From contig CP001622.1 in assembly GCA_000023185.1 (NCBI GenBank), forward strand, positions 4,068,501 through 4,132,500: a stretch of DNA of 64,000 nt, in the 5' to 3' direction. This DNA is from Rhizobium leguminosarum bv. trifolii WSM1325 (GTDB taxonomy: Bacteria > Pseudomonadota > Alphaproteobacteria > Rhizobiales > Rhizobiaceae). The number at the start of each line of letters is the position of its first letter. Positions within the stretch are counted from its first letter, which is position 1. Made by a program: the position numbers and the translations under genes. The notes beneath the pieces were generated by a model. It did not search any database and was not told the origin of the DNA. It saw only the letters and a program-made list of their open reading frames with translations. Shown here in pieces: positions 37,788-46,903 of this stretch.

Positions 37788-37856
37788 GAAGGATTTCTCT
37801 CCAGCGCCGCGCCTCTTTTCGAGAGACCCAAGACGCTGCAGCACTTTGAATGGCGC

Positions 37857-39677
37857 TCAGAGCGCCGCCTTCGTCTTTTCGAAACGCTTGCGATCGTTTG
37901 CGTCGAGATACATCTTGCGCAGACGAATATTCTTCGGTGTCACTTCCATCAGCTCGTCATCCTGGATCCAGGAGAGCGCGCGATCAAGCGTCATGCGGAT
38001 CGGCGGCGTCAGCTTCACAGCTTCGTCCTTGCCGGCGGCGCGGATGTTGGTGAGCTGCTTGCCCTTCAGGACGTTGACTTCAAGGTCGTTGTCGCGCGAA
38101 TGAATGCCGATGATCATGCCGGCATAGACCTTTTCGCCCGGCTCGATGATCATCGGGCCGCGATCCTCCAAGTTGAACATCGCATAGGCGACGGCTTCGC
38201 CGGGAGCGTTGGCGAGCAGCACGCCGTTGACGCGGCCACCGATCACACCCTTGTAGGGCTGATAGTCGTGGAACAGGCGGTTCATGATCGCCGTGCCGCG
38301 CGTATCCGTCAGCAGCTCCGACTGGTAGCCGATCAGGCCACGGGTCGGTGCGTAGAAACGCAGGCGAAGGCGGTTGCCGCCCGACGGACGCAGCTCGACC
38401 ATTTCAGCCTTGCGCTCGGACATCTTCTGCACGACGACACCGGAATGTTCTTCGTCGACGTCGACGACGACTTCTTCGACCGGCTCAAGAAGCTGGCCGT
38501 TTTCATCCTTGTGCATCACGACGCGCGGACGCGACACGGCAAGCTCGAAGCCTTCGCGACGCATGGTTTCGATGAGAACGGCGAGCTGAAGTTCGCCGCG
38601 GCCTGACACGTAGAACGAATCCTTGCCTTCGGCTTCTTCGATCTTCAGGGCGACGTTGCCTTCCGCTTCCTTGAAGAGACGGTCGCGGATGACGCGTGAA
38701 GTCACCTTGTCGCCTTCGGTGCCGGCCAGCGGGCTATCGTTGACGATGAAGGACATGGTGACGGTCGGCGGATCGATCGGCTGCGCCGGCAACGGTATTG
38801 TGATCGAAGGATCGCAGAAGGTGTCGGCGACCGTGCCCTTGGAAAGACCGGCGATCGCGATAATGTCGCCCTGATGCGCTTCGTCGATTGCCGTGCGCTC
38901 GATGCCGCGGAAAGCGAGGATCTTGGAAATACGGCCGGTTTCGATCGTCTTGCCGTCGGCGTGGAGAACCTTCACGGCCTGGTTCGGCTTGATGGAACCG
39001 GAATTGATACGACCGGTGATGATGCGGCCGAGGAAGGGGTTGGCTTCGAGGATCGTGCCGATCATCGTGAACGGACCTTCGTGGACGGTCGGCTCCGGAA
39101 CATGCTTGAGCACCAGGTCGAGAAGCGGCGTAAGACCCTGATCCTTCGGACCTTCCGGATTGACGTTCATCCAGCCGTCGCGGCCGGAACCGTAGAGGAT
39201 CGGGAAGTCGAGCTGCTCGTCGGTCGCGTCGAGATTGGCGAAAAGATCGAAGACTTCGTTGATGACTTCTTCGTGGCGGCCATCCGGACGGTCGATCTTG
39301 TTGATCGCGACGATCGGACGAAGACCGACCTTCAACGCCTTGGAGACAACGAACTTCGTCTGCGGCATCGGGCCTTCAGAGGAGTCGACGAGAACGATCG
39401 CGCCATCCACCATTGAGAGAATGCGCTCGACTTCACCACCAAAGTCGGCGTGGCCAGGGGTGTCGACGATGTTGATGCGGACACCCTTCCATTCCACCGA
39501 GGTCGCCTTGGCGAGAATGGTGATGCCGCGTTCTTTTTCGAGATCGTTCGAGTCCATCACGCGTTCAGCGACACGCTGATTTTCGCGGAACGAGCCGGAC
39601 TGCTTGAGAAGCTCATCCACCAGGGTCGTTTTGCCATGGTCAACGTGCGCGATGATCGCGATATTGCGAAGTGACAT
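37857..39677 (-). CDS. typA: Ribosome-associated GTPase TypA/BipA
   Basis: A 606-residue translational GTPase of the EF-G group that binds ribosomes and aids stress adaptation and assembly. The P-loop is [10 protein letters not shown], switch text is RGITILAK, then DTPGHADFG and NKIDRPD. Domains II, III and V and the BipA-specific C-terminal domain follow ([10 protein letters not shown] at the end). ATG 39677 ([15 protein letters not shown]) is standard. It has its own terminator. Confidence 0.97.
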   Translation of the reverse strand: MSLRNIAIIAHVDHGKTTLVDELLKQSGSFRENQRVAERVMDSNDLEKERGITILAKATSVEWKGVRINIVDTPGHADFGGEVERILSMVDGAIVLVDSSEGPMPQTKFVVSKALKVGLRPIVAINKIDRPDGRHEEVINEVFDLFANLDATDEQLDFPILYGSGRDGWMNVNPEGPKDQGLTPLLDLVLKHVPEPTVHEGPFTMIGTILEANPFLGRIITGRINSGSIKPNQAVKVLHADGKTIETGRISKILAFRGIERTAIDEAHQGDIIAIAGLSKGTVADTFCDPSITIPLPAQPIDPPTVTMSFIVNDSPLAGTEGDKVTSRVIRDRLFKEAEGNVALKIEEAEGKDSFYVSGRGELQLAVLIETMRREGFELAVSRPRVVMHKDENGQLLEPVEEVVVDVDEEHSGVVVQKMSERKAEMVELRPSGGNRLRLRFYAPTRGLIGYQSELLTDTRGTAIMNRLFHDYQPYKGVIGGRVNGVLLANAPGEAVAYAMFNLEDRGPMIIEPGEKVYAGMIIGIHSRDNDLEVNVLKGKQLTNIRAAGKDEAVKLTPPIRMTLDRALSWIQDDELMEVTPKNIRLRKMYLDANDRKRFEKTKAAL

Positions 39678-39834
39678 ATGTGAAATCTCTGAGGCTGGGG
39701 CGCACGCTCTAGAGGACGCGCCTATTAGTTTGGGGCGTCCATACAGTTTTTTTTGCGTTTGCGAAAGGGGGGAACGCGCAAAAGCTGCGGCAAGGCTGTC
39801 GCCCCGCCGCATCATAGCGTGTCATCAAATTGTC

Positions 39835-41922
39835 TTAGGCGTCGCTGCCTGTCAATTCCTCGAAGGTCGAAAGTCCCTTTTTGACAAGCATCGCATCCGG
39901 GCTCGGCAGCTTGCCGCGGAAGGCCTTGTAGGCGTCTTCCGGATCGACCGAACCGCCGACGGAATAGATATTGTCCTTGAGCTTGCGCGCCATCTCGCCG
40001 TTGAAGGCGTCTCCCGTCTCCTCGAAGGCGGCAAAGGCGTCGGCGTCGAGCACCTCCGACCACATGTAGGAGTAATAGCCGGCCGAATAGCCTCCCGAAA
40101 AGATGTGCTGGAAGTGCGGCGTCGCATGGCGCATGACGATCGACTTCGGCATGCCGATCTCGGCCAGTACCTCGGCCTGCACCGCCATCGGGTCCTCGAC
40201 GGCCGTTCTCGTGTGAAACGCCATGTCGACCAGCGCCGACGAGGTGAACTCGACGGTATTGAAGCCGGCATTGAAGGTCCGGGCGGCAAGCACCTTGTCG
40301 AGCAGGGCCTGCGGCATCGGCTCGCCGGTTTCGACATGCACGGCGTAACGCTTCAGGATAGCGGGCACCGTCAACCAGTGCTCATAGAGCTGCGACGGCA
40401 ACTCGACGAAATCGCGAGAGACGCCGGTGCCCGCAACCGAGGGATAGGTGACGTTCGAAAGCATGCCGTGCAGCGCATGGCCGAATTCATGGAACAGCGT
40501 GCGGGCATCGTCGAGCGACAGCAGCGCCGGCTTGCCTTCCGCGGGCTTGGCGAAGTTGCAGACATTATAGATGATCGGCAATTCGCCATGGCGACCGTTC
40601 TTCAGCTCCAGCCTGTGCTGCGATTGCAGCGAGCTCATCCAGGCGCCTGAGCGTTTCGAACTGCGGGCGAAATAATCGCCGAGGAAGAGGGCGACGAGCT
40701 TGTCCTCGCGGTCCCTGATTTCGAACACCCTAACGTCAGGGTGATAGGCGGCCACGCCCTTCTTCTCGACGGCCCGGATGCCGAACAGCCGGCCGGCCAC
40801 GTCGAAGCAGGCTTCGATGATCTTCTCGAGCTGCAGATAAGGCTTGAGTTCGGTCTCGGAGAAGTCGAACTTCCGCGCCCGGATCTTTTCGGCATAGTGG
40901 CGCCAGTCCCAGGGCATGACCTCGTGGTTCCGGCCCTCCTCGGCAATCATTGCCGCGATATCGATCTCCTCCTCGCCGGCGCGTTTCACCGCTCGCGCCC
41001 AGACAGCCCGCAACAAGCCGTTTACGGCCTCCGCCGTCTTCGCCATCGTATTGTCGAGCTTCAGCTCGGCGAAATTGCCGTAGCCCAGCAGCGTCGCCAC
41101 CTGATGGCGCAGCGCCAGCGTTTCCCTGATGACGGCGCGATTGTCCGTCTCACCATCATTTTCACCGCGCGCCACCCACGCCTTGAAAGCCTGCTCGCGT
41201 AGATCACGGCGCTCCGAAAAGGTGAGGAACGGCTCGATGATCGAGCGTGACAGCGTCACCGCATATTTGCCCTCCTCGCCGCGTTCGCGCGCTGCCCCCG
41301 CCATCGCGTCGCGCAGGAATTCCGGCAGGCCCTCGAGCTCGGCGCCATCGGAAAGCACAAGTGCCCAGGCCTTTTCGTCGGCCAGCACGTTCTGGCCGAA
41401 TTGCGTCCCGAGGCCGGCAAGCTTTTCATTGATCGTGGCGAGTTTTTCCTGCTCGGCCTTCTCAAGCTTGGCGCCCGATTTGACGAAGCCTTTCCAGTGG
41501 CGTTCCAGCACCCGTGTCTGTTCGAGCGTCAGGCCCAGGCTGTCGCGGCTCTCCCAGAGCGTGTCGATGCGGGCAAAAAGCGCTGCATTCATCCCGATCT
41601 TCGAATAGTGGCGCGACATCTTCGGCGAGATCTCCCGCTCCAGCGCCTGGATCACATCATTGGTATGCGCGCCCGCCTTGTTCCAGAATAGCGACGAAAC
41701 GCGCGACAGTGCGTCTCCGGCAATCTCCAGCGCCACGACCGTATTGTCGAATGTCGGCGCATCGCCGTTTCCGGCAATCTCGTCGATCTCCCTTTCATGC
41801 GCGGCAAGTGCGGCTTCGAAGGCCGCGGCGAAATCGCCGTCGTTCAAGGCATCGAAACGCGGCAGACCGTGAAGACCGTCCCAGGTCACCAGCGCTGGAT
41901 TGAAATCATGGGAAGAGGACAT
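39835..41922 (-). CDS. M3 family zinc peptidase (peptidyl-dipeptidase Dcp/oligopeptidase A type)
   Basis: A 695-residue metallopeptidase. The zinc motif is FHEFGHALHGML (HEFGH), with the third ligand further on in the helix after it. The N-terminal helical part starts PALVTWDGLHGLPRFDAL and FDNTVVALE, typical of Dcp/PrlC. It degrades short peptides in the cytoplasm. ATG 41922 (MSSSHDFNP) has AAAAAGGA upstream; an ATG seven codons earlier is less likely. It diverges from the small gene at 42152. Confidence 0.93.
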   Translation of the reverse strand: MSSSHDFNPALVTWDGLHGLPRFDALNDGDFAAAFEAALAAHEREIDEIAGNGDAPTFDNTVVALEIAGDALSRVSSLFWNKAGAHTNDVIQALEREISPKMSRHYSKIGMNAALFARIDTLWESRDSLGLTLEQTRVLERHWKGFVKSGAKLEKAEQEKLATINEKLAGLGTQFGQNVLADEKAWALVLSDGAELEGLPEFLRDAMAGAARERGEEGKYAVTLSRSIIEPFLTFSERRDLREQAFKAWVARGENDGETDNRAVIRETLALRHQVATLLGYGNFAELKLDNTMAKTAEAVNGLLRAVWARAVKRAGEEEIDIAAMIAEEGRNHEVMPWDWRHYAEKIRARKFDFSETELKPYLQLEKIIEACFDVAGRLFGIRAVEKKGVAAYHPDVRVFEIRDREDKLVALFLGDYFARSSKRSGAWMSSLQSQHRLELKNGRHGELPIIYNVCNFAKPAEGKPALLSLDDARTLFHEFGHALHGMLSNVTYPSVAGTGVSRDFVELPSQLYEHWLTVPAILKRYAVHVETGEPMPQALLDKVLAARTFNAGFNTVEFTSSALVDMAFHTRTAVEDPMAVQAEVLAEIGMPKSIVMRHATPHFQHIFSGGYSAGYYSYMWSEVLDADAFAAFEETGDAFNGEMARKLKDNIYSVGGSVDPEDAYKAFRGKLPSPDAMLVKKGLSTFEELTGSDA

Positions 41923-42071
41923 CGGAGAATTCCTTTTTGGCATGCAAGTGAATCGGCAATATAGGAGAGCCGTCGTAGAATTGGTATGTTGCCGGGAAGG
42001 ACCTTTTGCCTCGCCTCGCAAATCCGGCGGGCGCCTGCCAAATCCGGTGGACAACAATTGATACGTGAAAA

Positions 42072-42092
42072 TTAACCAATCGTTAACGATTG
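42072..42092 (+). promoter_or_regulatory. CtrA-type box and 16-base palindrome
   Basis: TTAACCAATCGTTAAC fits the CtrA consensus exactly (TTAA, seven bases, TTAAC). It overlaps a perfect palindrome, CAATCGTTAACGATTG (42077-42092). It lies 65 to 80 bases before the start of the gene at 42152, a normal distance for an activator overlapping the promoter. Confidence 0.6.
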
Positions 42093-42151
42093 ACGCGAAT
42101 CACGCACAGACGCTAGTTTTCCGATGTTCTTCTTGTAAGGGGACATGCGCC

Positions 42152-42583
42152 ATGGAAATTTTTTCTGTGCGGTCTTCTCAGAGTTTGCTTTTTAAAAACA
42201 ATCCTAATAACGCAAAAAGTTCGAAGACCTCTGATATTCAAATCGAGACCAGAGCTCCCGCCCCGGCCTCGTTCCAGATCGAAGACGATGTTGGCGAAGG
42301 CCCGGATTTCACCGCGGTCAGCCCTGGAGAACTACGCAATTACGCACGCCAGAGTTTCGACAGCGGCCTGATCGATCAGAACACTTACGCCGCGATCTCC
42401 GAACCGCTGCCGATGCATGCGATCGATCCGCTCGGCAACATCGTCGATCTCTCCAGCGTCACCGACGGCACCAGCTTCAATTTCCTCGATTATTACAAGA
42501 ACCAGCTGCAGGTCGCCATGTCGATCGGCGATGCTGACGAGGTCCAGACGCTGAAATCGATCGTCAATTTCCTGGATGGCTGA
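42152..42583 (+). CDS. Conserved-looking protein of unknown function, possibly CtrA-controlled
   Basis: A 143-residue protein I do not recognise. The N terminus (about 60 residues) is Ser/Lys/Asn-rich and looks disordered. The rest is acidic and may form a small domain: VSPGELRNYARQSFDSGLID, then LPMHAIDPLGNIVDLSSV and FNFLDYYKNQLQVAMSIGD. No signal peptide or membrane segment is seen. AAGGGG precedes ATG 42152. An upstream CtrA-type box and palindrome suggest cell-cycle control. The domain looks like those of small rhizobial motility-linked proteins but I cannot support a name. Confidence 0.7.
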   Translation: MEIFSVRSSQSLLFKNNPNNAKSSKTSDIQIETRAPAPASFQIEDDVGEGPDFTAVSPGELRNYARQSFDSGLIDQNTYAAISEPLPMHAIDPLGNIVDLSSVTDGTSFNFLDYYKNQLQVAMSIGDADEVQTLKSIVNFLDG

Positions 42584-42585
42584 TC

Positions 42586-42608
42586 GGGGCATGATGCCGA
42601 AAATCCAG
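42586..42608. repeat. Possible truncated rhizobial intergenic repeat
   Basis: The text GGGCATGATGCCGAAAAT between the two convergent genes resembles the start of a palindromic element common between rhizobial genes. Only one arm is present. Assigned from memory of such elements. Confidence 0.25.
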
Positions 42609-42609
42609 G

Positions 42610-43251
42610 TCAGGCCTTGCGCCAGCCGAGCAGGCCGGGCGTTGCGTGCCAGAGCGCCTGAGCGGCAAATCCCATGAAAAGCACGCCGGAGCAGCGCACG
42701 ATCAGCCGCTCATGGGCGCGATAGAAGCGCCGCACCGTACCGGCGCCGATGATGCCGATCAGGATGATGTCGGCCGTCACGAAACCGACGAACGACACGA
42801 CGAGCAGCACCGGCAACGCCTCGAAATCGAGCGCGCCGGCCGAGCCTGCAACGAGTGCGGTGAAGGTGGCAAGCGCCACCGGATAACCCTTCGGATTGGT
42901 GACGCCGAAGATCAGACCACGGCGAAACGGCCGCTCGACCACAACAAGCGCCTGCCCCTCCGCTTTCGGCTTGGCATTGACGGCGCTCCAGCCGATCCAG
43001 GCGAGATAGAAACCGCAGGCAAGGCCGAGCAGGTCGAAGACGAAGGTTCCGATCGTCTTTGCGCCGACGATCGCGATCAGCGCCAGCGACGACCAGATGA
43101 GATCCCCGACCAGATGCCCCATCATGAAGAAAGCGCCCGCCTTGCGACCCTGCCCGGCGCCGATGCCGAGCAGTTGCAGGAAGGCGGGACCTGGAATCAG
43201 CACGTAGAAGAGCGCCGCCAGAAAAGCGCCGAAGAGCAAAGACTGCGTCAT
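42610..43251 (-). CDS. LysE/RhtB family exporter
   Basis: A 213-residue inner-membrane protein with about six membrane segments. The N-terminal YVLIPGPAFLQLLGIGAGQGRKAG is the LysE-family signature, and VTNPKGYPVALATF matches the second family element. Such proteins export amino acids or related metabolites. No regulator is adjacent, so the substrate cannot be narrowed. It converges on the gene at 42152. Confidence 0.92.
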   Translation of the reverse strand: MTQSLLFGAFLAALFYVLIPGPAFLQLLGIGAGQGRKAGAFFMMGHLVGDLIWSSLALIAIVGAKTIGTFVFDLLGLACGFYLAWIGWSAVNAKPKAEGQALVVVERPFRRGLIFGVTNPKGYPVALATFTALVAGSAGALDFEALPVLLVVSFVGFVTADIILIGIIGAGTVRRFYRAHERLIVRCSGVLFMGFAAQALWHATPGLLGWRKA

Positions 43252-43504
43252 GGAAATGCTCCGGAGGATGATGACAGCAGACTAGGCAATCGCGGGCATT
43301 CGTCAAGGGTGGTTGCATTAGCACGAAAAGCGGAGCGGCTTTCGGCCCTAAGCGAACTTTTTCGCTTTAGAAGGATAAGGCCGCTTTGCGCGCCCATGTC
43401 GACCATAGAGGGCGGCTTCGCAGCTTCCTGAAAGCGGACATCGTCTTGGGCACGGTCTCCGTCCCCCTGTGCACCAAAAGCAGCCACTTCAGTTACTCGC
43501 GAGG
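43252..43504. other. Gap between the LysE exporter and the STAND regulator
   Basis: No convincing gene is seen here. A seven-pair hairpin (AAGCGAA-CTTT-TTCGCTT, 43350-43367) lies in the middle, without a T run on either strand. It should hold the exporter promoter and the 3' end of the regulator message. Confidence 0.4.
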
Positions 43505-46345
43505 TTATGACAGGTTTTGTAGTAGTGTGTCTGCGGCCATCACGTCTGTCGTGTCCATACCCTCTTCAAATCTCTCACACACTGGCGTCAGCAGTACCCG
43601 AGCCTCGCGTAACCTACCGTCGCTGGCCATCAGTGCGGCCAGATCGGTTGCCGCCCGCAGCTCCCAGGCATGTGCACCCATGCTGGCACTTCTTTCCAAA
43701 GACGAGACCAAGCAAGCCTCGGCGTCGGTTGCGGAATTGATCGACAGCAAACCTGCCTTCACGCGCAGCAGCTCCGGCATATAGCAAAGGTCGCCGTTCC
43801 TCTCGACAAGTTCGATGGTCTTGTTGATCCGGGCCATCCCTTCCTCGCGCTCTCCGATCAGTGCCAGTCCTTTTGCAAGGGACAGCTCCAGCATCGTCGT
43901 GAACACCTCGTAGGTGGATGCATGAAGCTTCTCGATGCATCGTCTGAGTGTCTCGATCCCCAGCTTCACCTGTCCCCGACGGATGGCCAGTTCGCCTTCG
44001 AAACCCCGAGCCACCGACACGTAGGGAGACAGGTTGTGTAGCCCCGCACGGGAGACCAGCCATTCAATGTGTTCCTCGGCACTCGGCACGTCGCCCCGCC
44101 ATAGGAAGACTGCAATGCCTCCAAGCAGTGCGATGCAGAGTGTCAGCGAGTGATCCAACTTAGCGGCATCGCTGATCGCCTGTCGCGCTTGGACGTCGGC
44201 CTGCTCCGGGTAGCCTTGTAGCCAAAGGTTCCGTGCAAGAATTCCGCCAGCGAGATGCTTTCCCTCGAAGCCGACGTAGCTTGCAGGTGTTCGTTGTGGC
44301 TGATGTTCGCTTCTTGTAGCCGCTTCGAGTTCGGTGCGGGCGTGGCGAAGATCACCGGTAAAGTGCAGCGAATTGCCGAGGAAGAAGTGCGCCAGTTCGA
44401 CAGTGGCGGCGTCATCAAGAGTGGCGGCGATTGCCGAACACCGCCGGGCATAATCAAGAGCGGCGTTAAAATCTCCTATCCGAAGGCTGAACATGTGCAA
44501 CGGACCTAGTATGCGCAACTGGTCGAGCGTGTTCCCCCGGTCCTCGGCAATATGGAGGGCGCGACCAAGAGCGATCTGCGGTGTCTCGCGGCCTCCCTGC
44601 AGATACATCCGGGAAATTCCCAGACCGGCTTGTAGGTGCATTTCCTCGACGCCTCCCCTGAACGCCTCATCCAGTGCAAGAACCGCCCGTTTCGACCATC
44701 GCTGGCACTCCGGGAAAAGTGACATCACCTGGAACACAGGTACAGCAGCAGCCGCAAGCCTGATGCCGACGTCGATATCGCCATGCTCCCCGAACGCCCA
44801 TTCCAGTGCCGCCCGCACGTTGTTGATGCTCACGAAATACGGTAATCGCTCAGGCCCCGTAGAAAGCGTCGGCCAATCCGGTCCGAATTGCTCCAGCCAA
44901 CGCTGACAATAGGTCGCGTGACGCGCATTCAATCCGGCGCGGTCCTCGTCCGTCTGCGCATGGAGCGCGTAGGCACGTGTCGTATCCAGCAAGCGGTAGC
45001 GCATCGTCGCCCCTGCCGGCCGCGTTGCGAGCAGAGACTTGGCGACCAGATTGTCCAGTGCCTCGAATATGGCCGAGGGCGCCATGTCCGCTGTGGAAAT
45101 GACCTCCAGCGCGGCGTCGAGGGTGAAGTCGCCGACAAAAACGGCAAGCCGCCGGAGCACCATGCGCTCCAGGTCTGTTAGAAGTCCAAAGCTCCAGTCG
45201 AGCGTCGCCTGTAGGGTCCTTTGTCGCGGCGGTGCGTTTCGCGATCCCGCCCATCCCAATGTCAGATGCTGATCGAGCAGCTTGGCGGTCTGAAGGAGGC
45301 CATAGCTCTCGACGCGTCTGGCGGCGAGTTCTAACGCAAGCGCCATACCATCGAGTTTTCGGCAAATACTCGCGACGACGCGGGCATCCTGGTCGCTGAG
45401 ATTGAGATTGGCACCGCTCGCCGCAGCCCGTTCGACGAACAGCCGAGTCGCTGGAAAGGCAAGTATCGTGTCGGTCGTAAGTTCCAGGTCATCCGGGGGG
45501 AAAGCGAGGGTATCTAGCCGGTAGACGCTTTCGGCCTCGATCCTTAACGCCTCGCGACTTGTTGCCAGCAGAAAGACCTGAGGGGCGGCTTCGACAATGG
45601 CGGCCACGAGATCGGCAATGGCATCAATCAGATGCTCGCAGGTATCGAGTATCAGCATGATTTGCTTGTCGCGGAGGTAGGCAATCAAACTGGGACGTAC
45701 ATCGCTGGAGCTGACGGACAAACCAAGCATCGACGCGATCCCGGCCGCGACTAGAGCCGGATCGCTCAACATGCCATAATCGGCAAACAGGACTGCTCCC
45801 TTGAATGTGGGAGCGAGGTGATGCGCAACTGCCGTGGCGACGGTCGTCTTTCCGACACCGCCGACGCCGACAATGGTGACCATTCGCGAGGCCATCAGCT
45901 TTTCGGTCAGCGCGAGAACATCCTGCTCTCGGCCGACCATGCGATCCGGTCGGCCCGGCAGAATAGCGTAACGGAAATCGAGTTCGGCGGAGACTTGTCG
46001 AAGGAGACCGGATCGTGAGATTGGCGCGACGAAACAATAGCCCCGTCCGGCAATAGTGGTGATGTACCGTGCTCCATCGTGACCGTCGCCCAGCGCCTTC
46101 CTCAGGCCTGTCATGTGGAAACGCAGGCTGCCTTCATCGACGATGACATCAGGCCAGACGCGGGATATCAGGTCTTGCTTGCTGACGATGACATTGGGAG
46201 CGAGGGTGAGAGCGACCAGCAAGTCCAGTGCACGCGCCCCGAGGTTTATCGGAACCCCGTCCTTCGCGAGAAGCCGTTGGCCGACACTCAAACGGAACGG
46301 ACCGAAGGATAACTCCTCCGCTTTAACGTCGCCGCCTATGTTCAT
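43505..46345 (-). CDS. STAND-type regulator: winged helix, NTPase and TPR-like repeats
   Basis: A 946-residue protein. Residues 10-108 form an OmpR/ToxR-type winged helix (GARALDLLVALTLAPNVIVSK, then RVWPDVIVDEGSLRFHM, then YITTIAGRGYCF). An NB-ARC/AAA-like ATPase follows, with Walker A GVGGVGKTT near residue 160 and Walker B IMLILDTCEHL, then TSREALRIEAE, the sensor segment. From about residue 450 to the end it is helical repeats. This is the architecture of MalT-like and AfsR-like signal-integrating activators: ligand on the repeats, ATP-driven oligomerisation, DNA binding. It is downstream of the Ohr-like and epoxide hydrolase genes on the same strand. Confidence 0.88.
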   Translation of the reverse strand: MNIGGDVKAEELSFGPFRLSVGQRLLAKDGVPINLGARALDLLVALTLAPNVIVSKQDLISRVWPDVIVDEGSLRFHMTGLRKALGDGHDGARYITTIAGRGYCFVAPISRSGLLRQVSAELDFRYAILPGRPDRMVGREQDVLALTEKLMASRMVTIVGVGGVGKTTVATAVAHHLAPTFKGAVLFADYGMLSDPALVAAGIASMLGLSVSSSDVRPSLIAYLRDKQIMLILDTCEHLIDAIADLVAAIVEAAPQVFLLATSREALRIEAESVYRLDTLAFPPDDLELTTDTILAFPATRLFVERAAASGANLNLSDQDARVVASICRKLDGMALALELAARRVESYGLLQTAKLLDQHLTLGWAGSRNAPPRQRTLQATLDWSFGLLTDLERMVLRRLAVFVGDFTLDAALEVISTADMAPSAIFEALDNLVAKSLLATRPAGATMRYRLLDTTRAYALHAQTDEDRAGLNARHATYCQRWLEQFGPDWPTLSTGPERLPYFVSINNVRAALEWAFGEHGDIDVGIRLAAAAVPVFQVMSLFPECQRWSKRAVLALDEAFRGGVEEMHLQAGLGISRMYLQGGRETPQIALGRALHIAEDRGNTLDQLRILGPLHMFSLRIGDFNAALDYARRCSAIAATLDDAATVELAHFFLGNSLHFTGDLRHARTELEAATRSEHQPQRTPASYVGFEGKHLAGGILARNLWLQGYPEQADVQARQAISDAAKLDHSLTLCIALLGGIAVFLWRGDVPSAEEHIEWLVSRAGLHNLSPYVSVARGFEGELAIRRGQVKLGIETLRRCIEKLHASTYEVFTTMLELSLAKGLALIGEREEGMARINKTIELVERNGDLCYMPELLRVKAGLLSINSATDAEACLVSSLERSASMGAHAWELRAATDLAALMASDGRLREARVLLTPVCERFEEGMDTTDVMAADTLLQNLS

Positions 46346-46432
46346 GGCTTTGCCCCAGCCGTCCCCACTGGCTCCTTATACTCCAATCGCACTGCTGAGG
46401 CTATTGAGGACGAATACTGCCGCAGCGCGCTC

Positions 46433-46852
46433 TCACCCGATCCTGAATACGACCTCGACATTGCCCCGTGTAGCCCTGGAAAAAGGACATATCCGCCGCG
46501 ACTCTTCGATCAAAGAGGAAGCGACGTCTCTTTCCAAACCGGGAAGTTGAATGGCGAGCCGAACGCCGAGGATTGATTGATCGTCGTCCGATGACAGATC
46601 GACTTCGGCATGAATTTTGACGTTGGCGGGAAGGTTCACTCCGGTCTCTCTGGCGACCTTCGCCATGGAGCTTGCGAAGCTCGCCGACCAGGCGGCAGCC
46701 ATGAGCTGTTCGGGATTGGTGCCGATTCGGGCCGAACCGGGTTCTGAAAGCCTGATGTCGAGCACGCCGTCGGTGCTGCGGGCGATCCCGTTCTGACGCC
46801 CGCCTGTCGTTTCGGTGATTGCCGTGTAGATCAGATGCATGGTGTTGTTCAT
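46433..46852 (-). CDS. Ohr-like OsmC-family protein lacking the peroxidatic cysteine
   Basis: A 139-residue OsmC/Ohr-fold protein. Ohr enzymes reduce organic hydroperoxides with two cysteines. The second is present (C122 in RICPFSRATRGN) and the assisting arginine (GGRQNG) and glutamate (TNPEQL) remain, but the peroxidatic cysteine position reads serine (S58 in AAWSASF; codon AGC at 46679-46681). It is therefore unlikely to be an ordinary peroxidase; a binding or sensing role is possible. ATG 46852 is spaced properly from AAGGGA; ATG 46858 is too close. It lies between the epoxide hydrolase and the STAND regulator. Confidence 0.88.
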   Translation of the reverse strand: MNNTMHLIYTAITETTGGRQNGIARSTDGVLDIRLSEPGSARIGTNPEQLMAAAWSASFASSMAKVARETGVNLPANVKIHAEVDLSSDDDQSILGVRLAIQLPGLERDVASSLIEESRRICPFSRATRGNVEVVFRIG

Positions 46853-46903
46853 GGACATATCCCTTGAGCGGCGAGCGCCGGTTGGGGCGCTCGCCTGATA
46901 AGA

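Noticed and set aside
43350..43367. Terminator for the STAND regulator
   Set aside because: Seven-pair stem with no T run on the relevant strand and more than 130 bases past the stop.
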